DNA of 43,319 nucleotides from JACVRW01 sp035650215. GTDB taxonomy: Bacteria; Actinomycetota; Thermoleophilia; Solirubrobacterales; Thermoleophilaceae. Each line of letters begins with the position of its first letter. Position 1 is the first letter of the stretch. This document shows, piece after piece, positions 15,737-23,751 of this stretch. The stretch lies in contig DASRIC010000106.1 of NCBI GenBank assembly GCA_035650215.1, positions 1 to 43,319 of the forward strand, written 5' to 3'. The notes beneath the pieces are model-generated. The model was not told where the DNA came from, ran no database searches, and was given only the letters and a program-made list of their open reading frames with translations. The translations under genes and the position numbers were made by a program.

Positions 15737-15742
15737 AGCCTA
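15737..15742 (-). promoter_or_regulatory. -10 box for the AlkA-like gene, sharing the upstream stop codon
   Basis: On the minus strand TAGGCT (15742-15737) ends 8 bases before the ATG at 15728. Its TAG is the stop codon of the AarF gene. Confidence 0.45.
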
Positions 15743-17125
15743 CGCGGCCGCGCGCGTGTGGAAGGGCTCCTCGAGCGCTCCGAGCTCGGTGGATGGCGGG
15801 TCGCCGAACAGCCACTCGCGCGCGATCCGGTGCCAGTTGGCGGTGGCCTCGAGCTGGCCGAGCACGCCGAGCGTGAGCGCCTCCATGCGCCGGGCCAGCA
15901 TCGCCTGCGGCGGCATCGTCTCACGCTTCATCAGCTGCCAGTGCCGCGAGCGCGGGTCGCCGAAGTCGATCAGCACCTGCCCCACGAGGCCTCGGTCGAT
16001 CGTGACCTCGCCGTCCTCGATGTACCAGGCGGTCACGTCGTGGAAGTGGTCGTACACCGCCTCGGGAGTCACCTGGTCGTCGTCCGGGTCGAAGAATCCC
16101 ATCGCTCCGAGGCGGCGGTGCAGGTCGTCGGGGTCTCCGTCCATGGCCGCCCGGATCGCGCCCACCTCCGCGTCGATGTCCGCGCGGTCCACGCGCTTGG
16201 TCATCCCGAAGTCGATGAACGCCACCCGCCCGTCCGGCATCAGCCGGTAGTTGCCCGGGTGGGGGTCACCCGAGAAGTGACCGTTGCGGTAGAGCGAGCC
16301 GAAGAAGAAGCGGAAGACGATCTCGCCGAAGCGGTCGCGCGTGGCCGCATCGAGCTCCCTCACCTCCTCGAAGCCGATGCCGTCGACCCACTCGGTCACG
16401 AGCACGTGCTCCGAGCACAGCTCCGTGACCACCGGCGGGACGTAGATGAACGGGTGCCCGCGCCAGGTGCGAGCGAAGGCGCGGTGCTGCTGGGCCTCGT
16501 GCTCGTAGTCCAGCTCGTCGGTGAGGCGCTCGCGGATCTCAGCGGTCATGGCCTTGGCGTCCATCCCGGGCGCGATCCGCTTCGCCACGCGCATGATCAG
16601 CCCCAGGTTCTGGAGGTCGGCGCGCACGGCACTGTCCACGCCGGGGTACTGGACCTTGACGGCCACGTCGCGACCGTCCTCCCGCAGGCGCGCGCGGTAG
16701 ACCTGGCCGATCGAGGCGGCGGCCTCCGCCTCCTCGCCGAACTCGGAGAACACGTGGCCGAGCTTCTCGCCGAGGCCGTCCTCCACGACCTTCCGCATGC
16801 GCTCGAAAGGCACGCGCGGGGCCGCGTCGCGCAGCTCGGCCAGCTTGGACTGGATGCGCTCCTGGAACTCGGGGGGAAACGCGCCGGTGTCGATGAACGA
16901 GGCCACCTGGCCCACCTTCATCGCGGCGCCCTTCATCTGGCCGAGCACGTCGAAGATCTGCTCGGCGGCCTCCATCTGCCGGCGCTCGGCGGCGGCGCGC
17001 CGGCCCTCCTCGTCGCGGGTCAGGTTGGCGGCCTTCGTGGCGTAGCCGCGCGCGGTCTGCGTGCCGGCCAGGCGGCCGACCTTGGCGGCCCTGCGCACCC
17101 TGCCCTTGGGGAGATCCTTGGCCAT
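15740..17125 (-). CDS. ABC1/AarF (UbiB-type) atypical kinase
   Basis: A 461-residue UbiB-family protein. Visible features in order: the KxGQ motif in GAAMKVGQVASF, the alanine-rich loop AAASIGQVYRA replacing the usual glycine loop, the ATP lysine in VAVKVQYPG, the catalytic loop FSGDPHPGNY, and the metal aspartate in VAFIDFGM. These proteins support isoprenoid-quinone or lipid metabolism through ATPase-like activity. No quinone biosynthesis gene is nearby. The ATG at 17125 follows a TACTCT box by 7 bases. A long open frame continues upstream on this strand but lies antisense to the FAH gene and is not coding. Confidence 0.92.
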   Translation of the reverse strand: MAKDLPKGRVRRAAKVGRLAGTQTARGYATKAANLTRDEEGRRAAAERRQMEAAEQIFDVLGQMKGAAMKVGQVASFIDTGAFPPEFQERIQSKLAELRDAAPRVPFERMRKVVEDGLGEKLGHVFSEFGEEAEAAASIGQVYRARLREDGRDVAVKVQYPGVDSAVRADLQNLGLIMRVAKRIAPGMDAKAMTAEIRERLTDELDYEHEAQQHRAFARTWRGHPFIYVPPVVTELCSEHVLVTEWVDGIGFEEVRELDAATRDRFGEIVFRFFFGSLYRNGHFSGDPHPGNYRLMPDGRVAFIDFGMTKRVDRADIDAEVGAIRAAMDGDPDDLHRRLGAMGFFDPDDDQVTPEAVYDHFHDVTAWYIEDGEVTIDRGLVGQVLIDFGDPRSRHWQLMKRETMPPQAMLARRMEALTLGVLGQLEATANWHRIAREWLFGDPPSTELGALEEPFHTRAAA

Positions 17126-17132
17126 CGCGTCC

Positions 17133-17138
17133 AGAGTA
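17133..17138 (-). promoter_or_regulatory. -10 box for the AarF gene
   Basis: On the minus strand TACTCT (17138-17133) ends 7 bases before the ATG at 17125. Confidence 0.5.
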
Positions 17139-17166
17139 GTTGCGGGCGCCCGCGCGGGATCCGCCA

Positions 17167-17172
17167 TAGGGT
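17167..17172 (+). promoter_or_regulatory. -10 box for the FAH-family gene
   Basis: TAGGGT ends 10 bases before the ATG at 17183. It lies 29 bases from the divergent AarF -10 box. Confidence 0.45.
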
Positions 17173-17182
17173 GTGCGGCGGG

Positions 17183-18025
17183 ATGAGGTTGGTCACGATC
17201 CAGGGAGGCGCCGGACCGTGCGCCGCGCTCCTCAGCGACGGGCGGGTCTACGACATCTGGGGCGACGCCTTCCGCCGCGGACGCGCCGACGACCGCACGC
17301 TCGAGGCGATCCTCGAAGGCGGGCTGCTCCACGAGGTCGAGGCGATCGAGGACGACGGCGTGCCGGTCGAGGGGGTCACGCTGCTCCCGCCGGTCACCCG
17401 CCCGGGCAAGATCATCTGCATCGGCCACAACTACCACGCACACGCCGAGGAGGGGGGCGCCGAGGCGCCCGCGATGCCCACGTTCTTCGCCAAGTTCAGG
17501 AACGCCCTCGCGCGGCCGGGGGAGACCGTGAAGCTGCCGGACTGGAGCCGGGTCGACTACGAGGCCGAGGTGGCCTTCGTGATCGGCGACCGCTGCCAGG
17601 ACGTGGCGGAGGAGGACGCCCTGCGGCACGTGGCCGGCTACACCCTGCTGAACGACCTGTCCGCGCGGGACTACCAGTTCAAGACCTCGCAGTGGATGCC
17701 CGGGAAGGTGTTCGACGGCTCGGCGCCGTGCGGCCCGGCGCTCGTGACACCGGACGAGGCCGGCCCACACGACGCGATCGAGTTCGAGCTGACCCTCAAC
17801 GGCGAGCCGATGCAGCACGGCTCGACCGCCGACCTCGTGCACTCGGTGCCCGCGCTCGTGGCCTACCTGTCGAAGCTGATGACACTGGAGCCCGGCGACG
17901 TTGTGTCCACCGGCACCCCCGCGGGGGTGGGGAGCCTGCGCGACCCGCGGGTGTGGCTGAAGGCGGCGGACGAGGTGCTGATTCGTTCCCCGCAGCTCGG
18001 CGAGCTCAGCACCCGCCTGGCCTGA
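17183..18025 (+). CDS. Fumarylacetoacetate hydrolase (FAH) family protein
   Basis: A 280-residue enzyme with the FAH fold: N-terminal domain to about residue 70, then GKIICIGHNYHAHAEE, the metal-binding glutamates in DYEAEVAFVIGD, LNDLSARDYQ, and VSTGTPAGVGSL. The family includes 2-hydroxyhepta-2,4-diene-1,7-dioate isomerases, acylpyruvases and oxaloacetate decarboxylases. The substrate is probably a small beta-diketo or oxo acid from aromatic or amino acid breakdown, but no pathway genes are adjacent. The ATG is preceded by a TAGGGT box. Confidence 0.9.
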   Translation: MRLVTIQGGAGPCAALLSDGRVYDIWGDAFRRGRADDRTLEAILEGGLLHEVEAIEDDGVPVEGVTLLPPVTRPGKIICIGHNYHAHAEEGGAEAPAMPTFFAKFRNALARPGETVKLPDWSRVDYEAEVAFVIGDRCQDVAEEDALRHVAGYTLLNDLSARDYQFKTSQWMPGKVFDGSAPCGPALVTPDEAGPHDAIEFELTLNGEPMQHGSTADLVHSVPALVAYLSKLMTLEPGDVVSTGTPAGVGSLRDPRVWLKAADEVLIRSPQLGELSTRLA

Positions 18026-18030
18026 GCGGC

Positions 18031-19464
18031 TCAGAGGTGGAAGTGGCGGTGCCGGTGGTGCTCGTGCGGCTCGCCCGGCGCGGAGCGGATGAAGATCGCC
18101 GTCATCACCGTGCCGAGCAGGAGCACGGCCGCGACCACGAACATCCCTCCGGACAGCGCGTGGCCAAGCGCCTGCGGAAGGGCGTCCCCGTCGGCGCGGC
18201 TCTCGATCTCCACGTGCTGGTAGACCGCTCCGCACACCGCGAGCAGCAGGGCACCCCCGACCGTGCGGGACATCGAGAGCACGCCGGCGGCCACGCCGGC
18301 CTTTTCCACAGGGAGAGCCGACATCGCGGCGGCGGCCAGTGGCGCGTAGACCAGGCCGAGCGCCACCCCGAACAGCAGTAGCCCGGGGAGCAGGTTCACG
18401 TAGTCGCCGCCGTCGTCGGCGAGTGCGACCAGCAGCGCGCCGAGCGCCGAGAGCGCCATCCCCGCGGTCATCAGGGCGCGAGCGCCGAGCCGGCCGACGA
18501 GCTTCCCTGCCAGCGGTGAGATCACCACCATAGGCGCCGTGACGGGCAGGATCAGCAGACCGCTCGCGAAGGTGGAGTAGTCGAGCCCGAGCTCCAGGTA
18601 CTGCGGGATGAAGAACATGAACGTCCAGTAGGAGCCGACCAGCGCGAAGGCCGCTGCGGTGGCGCCGAAGTAGGGGCCGCTGCGAAAGAGGTGCAGGTCC
18701 ATGATCGGCTCCCTCACCCGCAGCTCGACGTACGCGAACAGGGCAAGGAAGGCGATCCCCGCGGCGAGCACGCCGAGCGTCGTCGGCGACTCCCAGCCCC
18801 ACTGCTTGCCCTGCACGAGCGCAAGCACGACCGCGGTCAGCCCGAGCGTGATCGTGACCAGGCCGGGGATGTCGAGCCTGTGCCCCGCCGTCTCGTCGCG
18901 GGTCTCGGGAGTGGCGGCGGCCACGATCGCGACCGCGACGGCGAGCAGCGGCACGTTCAGCCAGAAGATCCAGCGCCAGCTGGCCAGCTCGATGATCGTT
19001 CCTCCCACGAGCGGCCCGATGGCGAGGGCGATGCTCGACACCGCCGCCCAGATCCCCAGCGCCCGGTCGCGCTGCTCGGCCGGGAACGCGACGGTTGCGA
19101 TCGCGAGCGAGAGGCCGAGCAGCGCAGCGGCGCCGACTCCCTGCAGCGCCCGGCCGGCGATCAGCTGAATCATCTGGCCGGCCGTGGCCGACACGACCGA
19201 GCCGAGGCCGAAGGTCAGGAGGCCCGCCACGAACAGGCGGCGGCGCCCGAACAGGTCGCCGCTGCGGGCGAGCGTCACGACGAGGGCCGCCATGGCCAGC
19301 AGGTAGACGTTCTGGACCCACTGCAGCTCCGAGGTCGACGCGCCCAGATCCACCCGGATCGAGGGCAGCGCCAGCGCCACCACGGTCGAGTCGAGCATGA
19401 GGACGAAGAGGCCGGTGGAGGCGCCCGTGAGGACCCACCAGCGACGGTTCGCCTCGGTGATCAC
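18031..19464 (-). CDS. MFS drug exporter, DHA2 (EmrB/QacA) family
   Basis: A 477-residue transporter with about 14 membrane helices. It shows DHA2 features: LDSTVVALALPSI in helix 1, motif A (SGDLFGRRRLFVAG) in the loop between helices 2 and 3, and motif C (ALAIGPLVGG) in helix 5. It should export a drug-like compound using the proton gradient. The C-terminus ends in a histidine-rich run (HEHHRHRHFHL), which could bind metal but may be incidental. GTG at 19464 is chosen because the helix-1 context (VITEANRRWWVL) begins there and GGAAAG precedes it. The frame opens further to 19548 without homology. Confidence 0.88.
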   Translation of the reverse strand: MITEANRRWWVLTGASTGLFVLMLDSTVVALALPSIRVDLGASTSELQWVQNVYLLAMAALVVTLARSGDLFGRRRLFVAGLLTFGLGSVVSATAGQMIQLIAGRALQGVGAAALLGLSLAIATVAFPAEQRDRALGIWAAVSSIALAIGPLVGGTIIELASWRWIFWLNVPLLAVAVAIVAAATPETRDETAGHRLDIPGLVTITLGLTAVVLALVQGKQWGWESPTTLGVLAAGIAFLALFAYVELRVREPIMDLHLFRSGPYFGATAAAFALVGSYWTFMFFIPQYLELGLDYSTFASGLLILPVTAPMVVISPLAGKLVGRLGARALMTAGMALSALGALLVALADDGGDYVNLLPGLLLFGVALGLVYAPLAAAAMSALPVEKAGVAAGVLSMSRTVGGALLLAVCGAVYQHVEIESRADGDALPQALGHALSGGMFVVAAVLLLGTVMTAIFIRSAPGEPHEHHRHRHFHL

Positions 19465-19547
19465 GGGCGGGCATCTTTCCGGAACCGCTCGTCCATTGCG
19501 CCCCGCCCGGCGGTAAAGCCGACTCGCGCGATGCCGATGTTGTTCCA

Positions 19548-20378
19548 ATGAACGCGATCGCCCACGCCTCCGCCGTTCCCGTCACCGGACCGAAGCTCGA
19601 CGGCCGTCGTGTCCGCGCCGGGATCATCGACCTCGTGGTCGTCCTCGCGGGCGCGTTGGGTCTCGGCGTGGTCGTGGGAGCGCTCGGCTCCGACCAGCCG
19701 AGGGACATGCCCGGCTTCGACTTCGTGGTCCTGGGCTGGGCGCTCTATTACTACTTCGCGTGCGAGTCCAGCAGCGGTCAGACGCTCGGCAAGCGGCTGA
19801 TGAAGCTGCGCGTCGTGCGCCTCGACGGCTCGCCGGCCGGCATGGGCGAGGTGGCCGTGCGGACCGTGCTGCGGGTGATCGACGGGATCGCCTTCTACCT
19901 CGTCGGCCTGATCGTCATGTTGGTGACCGGAGAGCGGCGCGGGCGCCTCGGCGATCTCGCCGCCAGAACGATGGTCGTTGACGCGTCGGCGCCCGTCGCG
20001 CCGGCCGCCGCCCCAGCCGCCGTCGAGGAGCCGGCCCGCGAGGAGCCGGCCGTGGCGTCCTCGACGATCACGCTTCCGCCCCGGCCCGTCGTGGAGGAGC
20101 CCCAGCCCGTCGTGGAGGAGCCCCAGCCCGAGCCGGTCAAGCCCGAGCTGCCGCTCGCGAACATGGCGTCGCCCTCGCTCCAGGAGCTCGCCCAGGACGT
20201 GGCCGAGCTGCGCGCCACGGAGCCGCAGCCCGAGCAGGAGCCGCAGCCCGAGCCGGAGCCCGTCGCCGAGGAGCCCGTGACCGTCACGTCCGTCGAGACC
20301 GTCTCCGCGATCGACCTGGTGATGGGCGCGGACGACGACGACGACGCCTCGGACTTGCCCTCTTCGCCTCAGCGCTGA
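19548..20378 (+). CDS. RDD family membrane protein with a long acidic Pro/Glu-rich tail
   Basis: A 276-residue protein. The first 150 residues form an RDD domain: RRVRAGIIDLVVVLAGALGL, then GQTLGKRLMKLRVVRLDG, and GRLGDLAARTMVVD. The remaining 120 residues are a cytoplasmic-looking, disordered tail rich in Pro, Glu and Gln, with two exact PVVEEPQ units and further EPQPE units, ending in an Asp run. RDD proteins are integral membrane proteins of uncertain function; some take part in ion exchange. It diverges from the MFS gene. No TAnnnT box close to the ATG was found. Confidence 0.82.
   Translation: MNAIAHASAVPVTGPKLDGRRVRAGIIDLVVVLAGALGLGVVVGALGSDQPRDMPGFDFVVLGWALYYYFACESSSGQTLGKRLMKLRVVRLDGSPAGMGEVAVRTVLRVIDGIAFYLVGLIVMLVTGERRGRLGDLAARTMVVDASAPVAPAAAPAAVEEPAREEPAVASSTITLPPRPVVEEPQPVVEEPQPEPVKPELPLANMASPSLQELAQDVAELRATEPQPEQEPQPEPEPVAEEPVTVTSVETVSAIDLVMGADDDDDASDLPSSPQR
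20085..20126 (+). repeat. Tandem 21-base repeat inside the RDD gene
   Basis: Two identical adjacent 21-base units encode PVVEEPQ twice. The exact nucleotide match suggests a recent duplication or slippage, in frame. Confidence 0.8.
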
Positions 20379-20416
20379 GTCCCCGGCGGCCGCGCCGGGA
20401 GGCGCACGCCGCTCGG

Positions 20417-20422
20417 TAGCCT
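20417..20422 (+). promoter_or_regulatory. -10 box for the FprA-like gene
   Basis: TAGCCT ends 11 bases before the TTG at 20434. It overlaps an in-frame upstream TTG (20422), which makes the downstream TTG the likelier start. Confidence 0.4.
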
Positions 20423-20433
20423 TGCCTGTCCGC

Positions 20434-21852
20434 TTGGCTCCGATCGGCACATCCGAGAACCCCCTGCGCGTAGCCATCGTCGGCTCCGGGCCGGCGGGCT
20501 TCTACGCCGCGGGTCACCTCCAGAAGGCCAAGTCGCATCCCGATCTCGAGGTCCAGGTCGACGTGTTCGACCGCCTGCCCACGCCCTGGGGGCTGGTCCG
20601 CGCCGGGGTGGCCCCCGACCATCCGAACATCAAGGCGGTCAGCCGCGTCTACGAGAAGACGGCCGAGCACTCCGGCTTCCGCTTCTTCGGCAACGTCGAG
20701 CTCGGCCGCGACATCAGCCACGACGAGCTGCTCGATCGCTACCACGCCGTGGTGTACGCGGTGGGGGCGCAGACCGACAAGCGCATGGGGATCCCGGGCG
20801 AGGACCTGCCCGGCAGCTGGGCGGCCACCGAGTTCGTGGCCTGGTACAACGGCCACCCGGACTACTGCGAGCTCGAGTTCGACCTCTCGGTCGAGACCGC
20901 GGTGGTGGTGGGCAACGGGAACGTGGCCGCCGACGTGGCCCGGATGCTCGCGCTCACCCGCGACGAGCTGGCCCGGACCGACGTGGCGGACCACGCGCTG
21001 GAGGTGCTCGCCGAGTCGAAGGTCCGCGAGATCGTGGTGCTCGGCCGGCGCGGCCCCGCGCAGGCCGCCTTCACGAACCCCGAGCTGCTCGAGCTGGGCG
21101 ACATGACCGACGCCGACGTGCTCGTGGATCCCGGCGACGCCGAGCTCGACCCGCTCTCACGCGCGTTCATCGAGAGCGAGGCCGCGCACGCCACGGCGAA
21201 GAAAAACGTGACGATCGTGCACGGCTACGCCGCGCGCGAGCCGGAGGGCAAGCGGCGCCAGATCGTGTTGCGCTTCCTCGCCTCGCCGGTTGAGATCGTG
21301 GGAGGCGAGCGCGTGGAGGCGATCCGCATCGCGCGCAACGAGCTGGTGGCGGACGACTCGGGCGCCATCCGCGCCCGCGCCACGGACGCCGAGGAGCTGA
21401 TCCCCTGCGGCCTCGTGTTCCGCTCGATCGGCTACCGCGGGACCGCGCTCGCCGGCGTTCCGTTCGACGAGGCCCGCGCGGTGATCCCGAACGACCGCGG
21501 CCGCGTGCTCGCCGACGGAGAGCCCGTGCGCGGGGAGTACGCCGTGGGCTGGATCAAGCGAGGCCCGACGGGGATCATCGGCACCAACAAGCGCGACGCG
21601 CAGGAGACCGTGAACCTCCTGCTCGAGGACCTCGACGCCGGCCGCCTGCTCGAGCCCGCCGACCCGGACCGCGCCTCGCTCGAGGCGCTGATCGCCGAGC
21701 GCCGGCCGGACGCGGTGTCCTACGCCGGCTGGCAGGCCATCGACGAGGCCGAGCGCGCGGCCGGCGAGCCGCACGGCCGCCCGCGCGTGAAGCTCAGCAG
21801 CTTCGAGGAGCTGCTGGAGGCGGCCCGCGGCTCGGCGCCGGTGAGCAGCTAG
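20434..21852 (+). CDS. fprA: NADPH-ferredoxin reductase, FprA/adrenodoxin-reductase type
   Basis: A 472-residue flavoprotein that passes electrons from NADPH to ferredoxin. It shows the FAD motif VAIVGSGPAGFYAA, the TPWGLVRAGVAPDHP loop of this family, the NADP Rossmann motif VVVGNGNVAADVARML, REIVVLGRRGPAQAAF and the late YAVGWIKRGPTGIIGTNK segment. Length and order agree with mycobacterial FprA without the N-terminal ferredoxin of FprB. TTG at 20434 is preferred over TTG at 20422 because the latter falls inside the -10 box. The last four bases, CTAG, also hold the stop codon of the convergent gene. Confidence 0.92.
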   Translation: MAPIGTSENPLRVAIVGSGPAGFYAAGHLQKAKSHPDLEVQVDVFDRLPTPWGLVRAGVAPDHPNIKAVSRVYEKTAEHSGFRFFGNVELGRDISHDELLDRYHAVVYAVGAQTDKRMGIPGEDLPGSWAATEFVAWYNGHPDYCELEFDLSVETAVVVGNGNVAADVARMLALTRDELARTDVADHALEVLAESKVREIVVLGRRGPAQAAFTNPELLELGDMTDADVLVDPGDAELDPLSRAFIESEAAHATAKKNVTIVHGYAAREPEGKRRQIVLRFLASPVEIVGGERVEAIRIARNELVADDSGAIRARATDAEELIPCGLVFRSIGYRGTALAGVPFDEARAVIPNDRGRVLADGEPVRGEYAVGWIKRGPTGIIGTNKRDAQETVNLLLEDLDAGRLLEPADPDRASLEALIAERRPDAVSYAGWQAIDEAERAAGEPHGRPRVKLSSFEELLEAARGSAPVSS

Positions 21853-22616
21853 CCGTCGACCTTCGGTGGAGGCTTGAGCGTGGTGGGGGCGCCGGCGACC
21901 TGGTTCTGGAAGCGCTGATAGCGCCGTGTGTGGCGCGCGGCGCGCGCCTGCGACTTGGCCAGCTTGCGGCTGCCCTCCTTGTAGAAGCGGCGCGCCCACG
22001 GTGAGTTCGGCTTCGCGATCCTGATCGAGCCGATCAGCCCGACGATCGGGACCAGCACGCCCACGACCCCCATCACGACCTTCCCCTTGAAGATGGCGAT
22101 CCCGCTGATGGTCAGGTTGATCAGCACGGTCAGGAGGATCGTGGGGATGGTCTCGTCGGTCGAGACCGGCAGGAAGCCCACGAGCACGAGGCCGCCGAGC
22201 AGCACCGCGATCACCACCGCGTCCACCGACCGGCGCCCCTCCTCGGACCAGTAGACGTCCTCCAGGTGGAGCCAGAGGGCGAACTCGTCGAGCGTGAGGC
22301 CCGCCCCGATGCCGAACAGCCCGGCCATGATCTCGCCCCCCGGGCTGGCCGGCTGGAGAGCGAGGACGAAGCCGGAGATCAGCATCAACACGATCCCGAA
22401 CACGAGGTGGTGGACGTGCAGGCCGCCCTCCGTCTCGATGCTCCCCGGCCACCACGGGACCTTCGGGCTGCGCATCAGGCGGGCGCTCGTCCTGATGAAC
22501 AGGAACGAGAGCAGCATCGTGGTGAGGAGGATGAGGCCGCTGCGCGCCCCGTCCTCGGAGAGAAACGTCTCTCCTCCATCGATCTCCAGCACGAATTGCG
22601 CGAGCGGCCAGTCCAC
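21849..22616 (-). CDS. Polytopic membrane protein with HVHH and DEFALWLHLEDVYW motifs
   Basis: A 255-residue integral membrane protein that I do not recognise as a named family beyond being an actinobacterial-type hypothetical. It has about six hydrophobic segments. Conserved-looking polar motifs face each other: HVHH at 67-70 next to helix 2, and GIGAGLTLDEFALWLHLEDV around 102-121. Their His, Asp and Glu residues could make a metal or proton site within the membrane. The last 55 residues are basic and cytoplasmic. The GTG at 22616 follows a TACGGT box by 7 bases. It diverges from a glycosyltransferase gene. Confidence 0.75.
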   Translation of the reverse strand: MDWPLAQFVLEIDGGETFLSEDGARSGLILLTTMLLSFLFIRTSARLMRSPKVPWWPGSIETEGGLHVHHLVFGIVLMLISGFVLALQPASPGGEIMAGLFGIGAGLTLDEFALWLHLEDVYWSEEGRRSVDAVVIAVLLGGLVLVGFLPVSTDETIPTILLTVLINLTISGIAIFKGKVVMGVVGVLVPIVGLIGSIRIAKPNSPWARRFYKEGSRKLAKSQARAARHTRRYQRFQNQVAGAPTTLKPPPKVDG

Positions 22617-22622
22617 ATCACG

Positions 22623-22629
22623 TACCGTA
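22623..22629. promoter_or_regulatory. Nearly symmetric -10 element serving both directions
   Basis: TACCGTA reads as TACCGT on the plus strand (22623-22628, 10 bases before the ATG at 22639) and as TACGGT on the minus strand (22629-22624, 7 bases before the GTG at 22616). Only 22 bases separate the two divergent genes. Confidence 0.5.
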
Positions 22630-22638
22630 CCGGCGGCG

Positions 22639-23751
22639 ATGAAGATTCTCTACGGGGTGAACGGCGAAGGAATGGGGCACGCCACCCGGTCCGAGGTCGT
22701 GATCAAGTATCTCCTCGAGCGCCACGACGTGCGGGTGGTCGCCTCGGGCAGGGCGCTCGAGCACCTGAGCGGACGACTGCCCCGGGTGCAGGAGGTCTTT
22801 GGACCGACCTTCGCAATGAAGGACGGGCAGATCGACCGCTGGCACACGGTGCAGCAGAGCCTGCGCCTGGCGCGACAGCAGCTGCCGGCGTCGGCCCGTC
22901 TCTGGGTCTCGAGCGTGCGCGATTGGAAGCCGGACGTGGCGATCACGGACTTCGAGCCGCTCACCGCCGCCTACGCGCGCTGGACTCGCACACCGCTCGT
23001 GGCCGTCGACAACATCAACATGATCGACCGCTGCCGGCACGACCGCGAGATCGTCGGCCCGCAGCGCGACGACTACCGCGTCGCCCGCACGGTGGTGCGG
23101 GCGATGGTGCCGAACGCGCGCGAGTACCTGGTCACGACCTTCTTCCGCCCGCCGCTCGCCCGCCGCCGCACCACGCTGATCCCGCCGATCGTGCGTCCCG
23201 AGATCGCGGCGGCCACGTGCGAGCCGGGCGACCACCTGGTGGTCTATGCGAGCGGCGCGAAGCGGCAGATCGAGGCGCTCAAGGCCACCGGCGTGCCCTG
23301 CTTCGTCTATGGCATGCGCGGCGGCCCCGACGAGCCGGTGAGCGACGGCAAGCTCGAGCTGCGGCCGCCCTCGAACGAGGGCTTCGTCGAGGCGCTGCGG
23401 ACCTGCCGGGGGGTGGTGGCCGGGGGCGGCTTCTCGCTGATGAGCGAGGCGGTGTACCTTGGCAAGCCGCTGCTGGCGATCCCCCTGCGCGGCCAGTTCG
23501 AGCAGGTCATGAACGCCCGCTATCTCCAGCGCAGCGGCTACGGCATGTGCGTGGAACGGACCTCGAAGGCCGCCTTGCAGCTCTTCCTCGACGGCATGGG
23601 CACGTTCGAGGATGCGCTGTCGCGCTACGAGCAGGTGGGCAACTCGGTGGCCCTGCGCGCCGTCGAGCAGACGGCCGAGACGGCCGCCGAGGAAGGACCG
23701 GGCGAGCGCCGGCGCGCGCAGCGCCAGGCCCACCGGGCGGTGCGGGGATGA
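22639..23751 (+). CDS. MJ1255-type glycosyltransferase
   Basis: A 370-residue GT-B fold protein. The N-terminus ILYGVNGEGMGHATRSEVV is the typical opening of the MJ1255/VC2487 family, related to MurG and UDP-glycosyltransferases. The donor-binding half shows VVAGGGFSLMSEAVYLGKPL and IPLRGQFEQVMNARYL, where the nucleotide sugar normally sits. The sugar and acceptor are unknown. Its stop overlaps the ATG of a polysaccharide deacetylase, so the pair probably builds and trims one surface glycan or glycolipid. The C-terminal 30 residues are charged and likely disordered. Confidence 0.85.
   Translation: MKILYGVNGEGMGHATRSEVVIKYLLERHDVRVVASGRALEHLSGRLPRVQEVFGPTFAMKDGQIDRWHTVQQSLRLARQQLPASARLWVSSVRDWKPDVAITDFEPLTAAYARWTRTPLVAVDNINMIDRCRHDREIVGPQRDDYRVARTVVRAMVPNAREYLVTTFFRPPLARRRTTLIPPIVRPEIAAATCEPGDHLVVYASGAKRQIEALKATGVPCFVYGMRGGPDEPVSDGKLELRPPSNEGFVEALRTCRGVVAGGGFSLMSEAVYLGKPLLAIPLRGQFEQVMNARYLQRSGYGMCVERTSKAALQLFLDGMGTFEDALSRYEQVGNSVALRAVEQTAETAAEEGPGERRRAQRQAHRAVRG

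Noticed and set aside
15740..19708. A single minus-strand open frame of over 1300 codons covering AarF, the FAH gene and much of the MFS gene
   Set aside because: Only the first part (15740-17125) matches a protein family. The rest is antisense to the FAH gene or out of frame with the MFS gene; long open shadow frames are expected at this GC content.
22557..22574. GGAGAG/CTCTCC inverted repeat as a regulatory hairpin
   Set aside because: It lies inside the coding region of the HVHH membrane protein near its N-terminus and is explained by codons for Gly-Glu-Thr-Phe-Leu-Ser.
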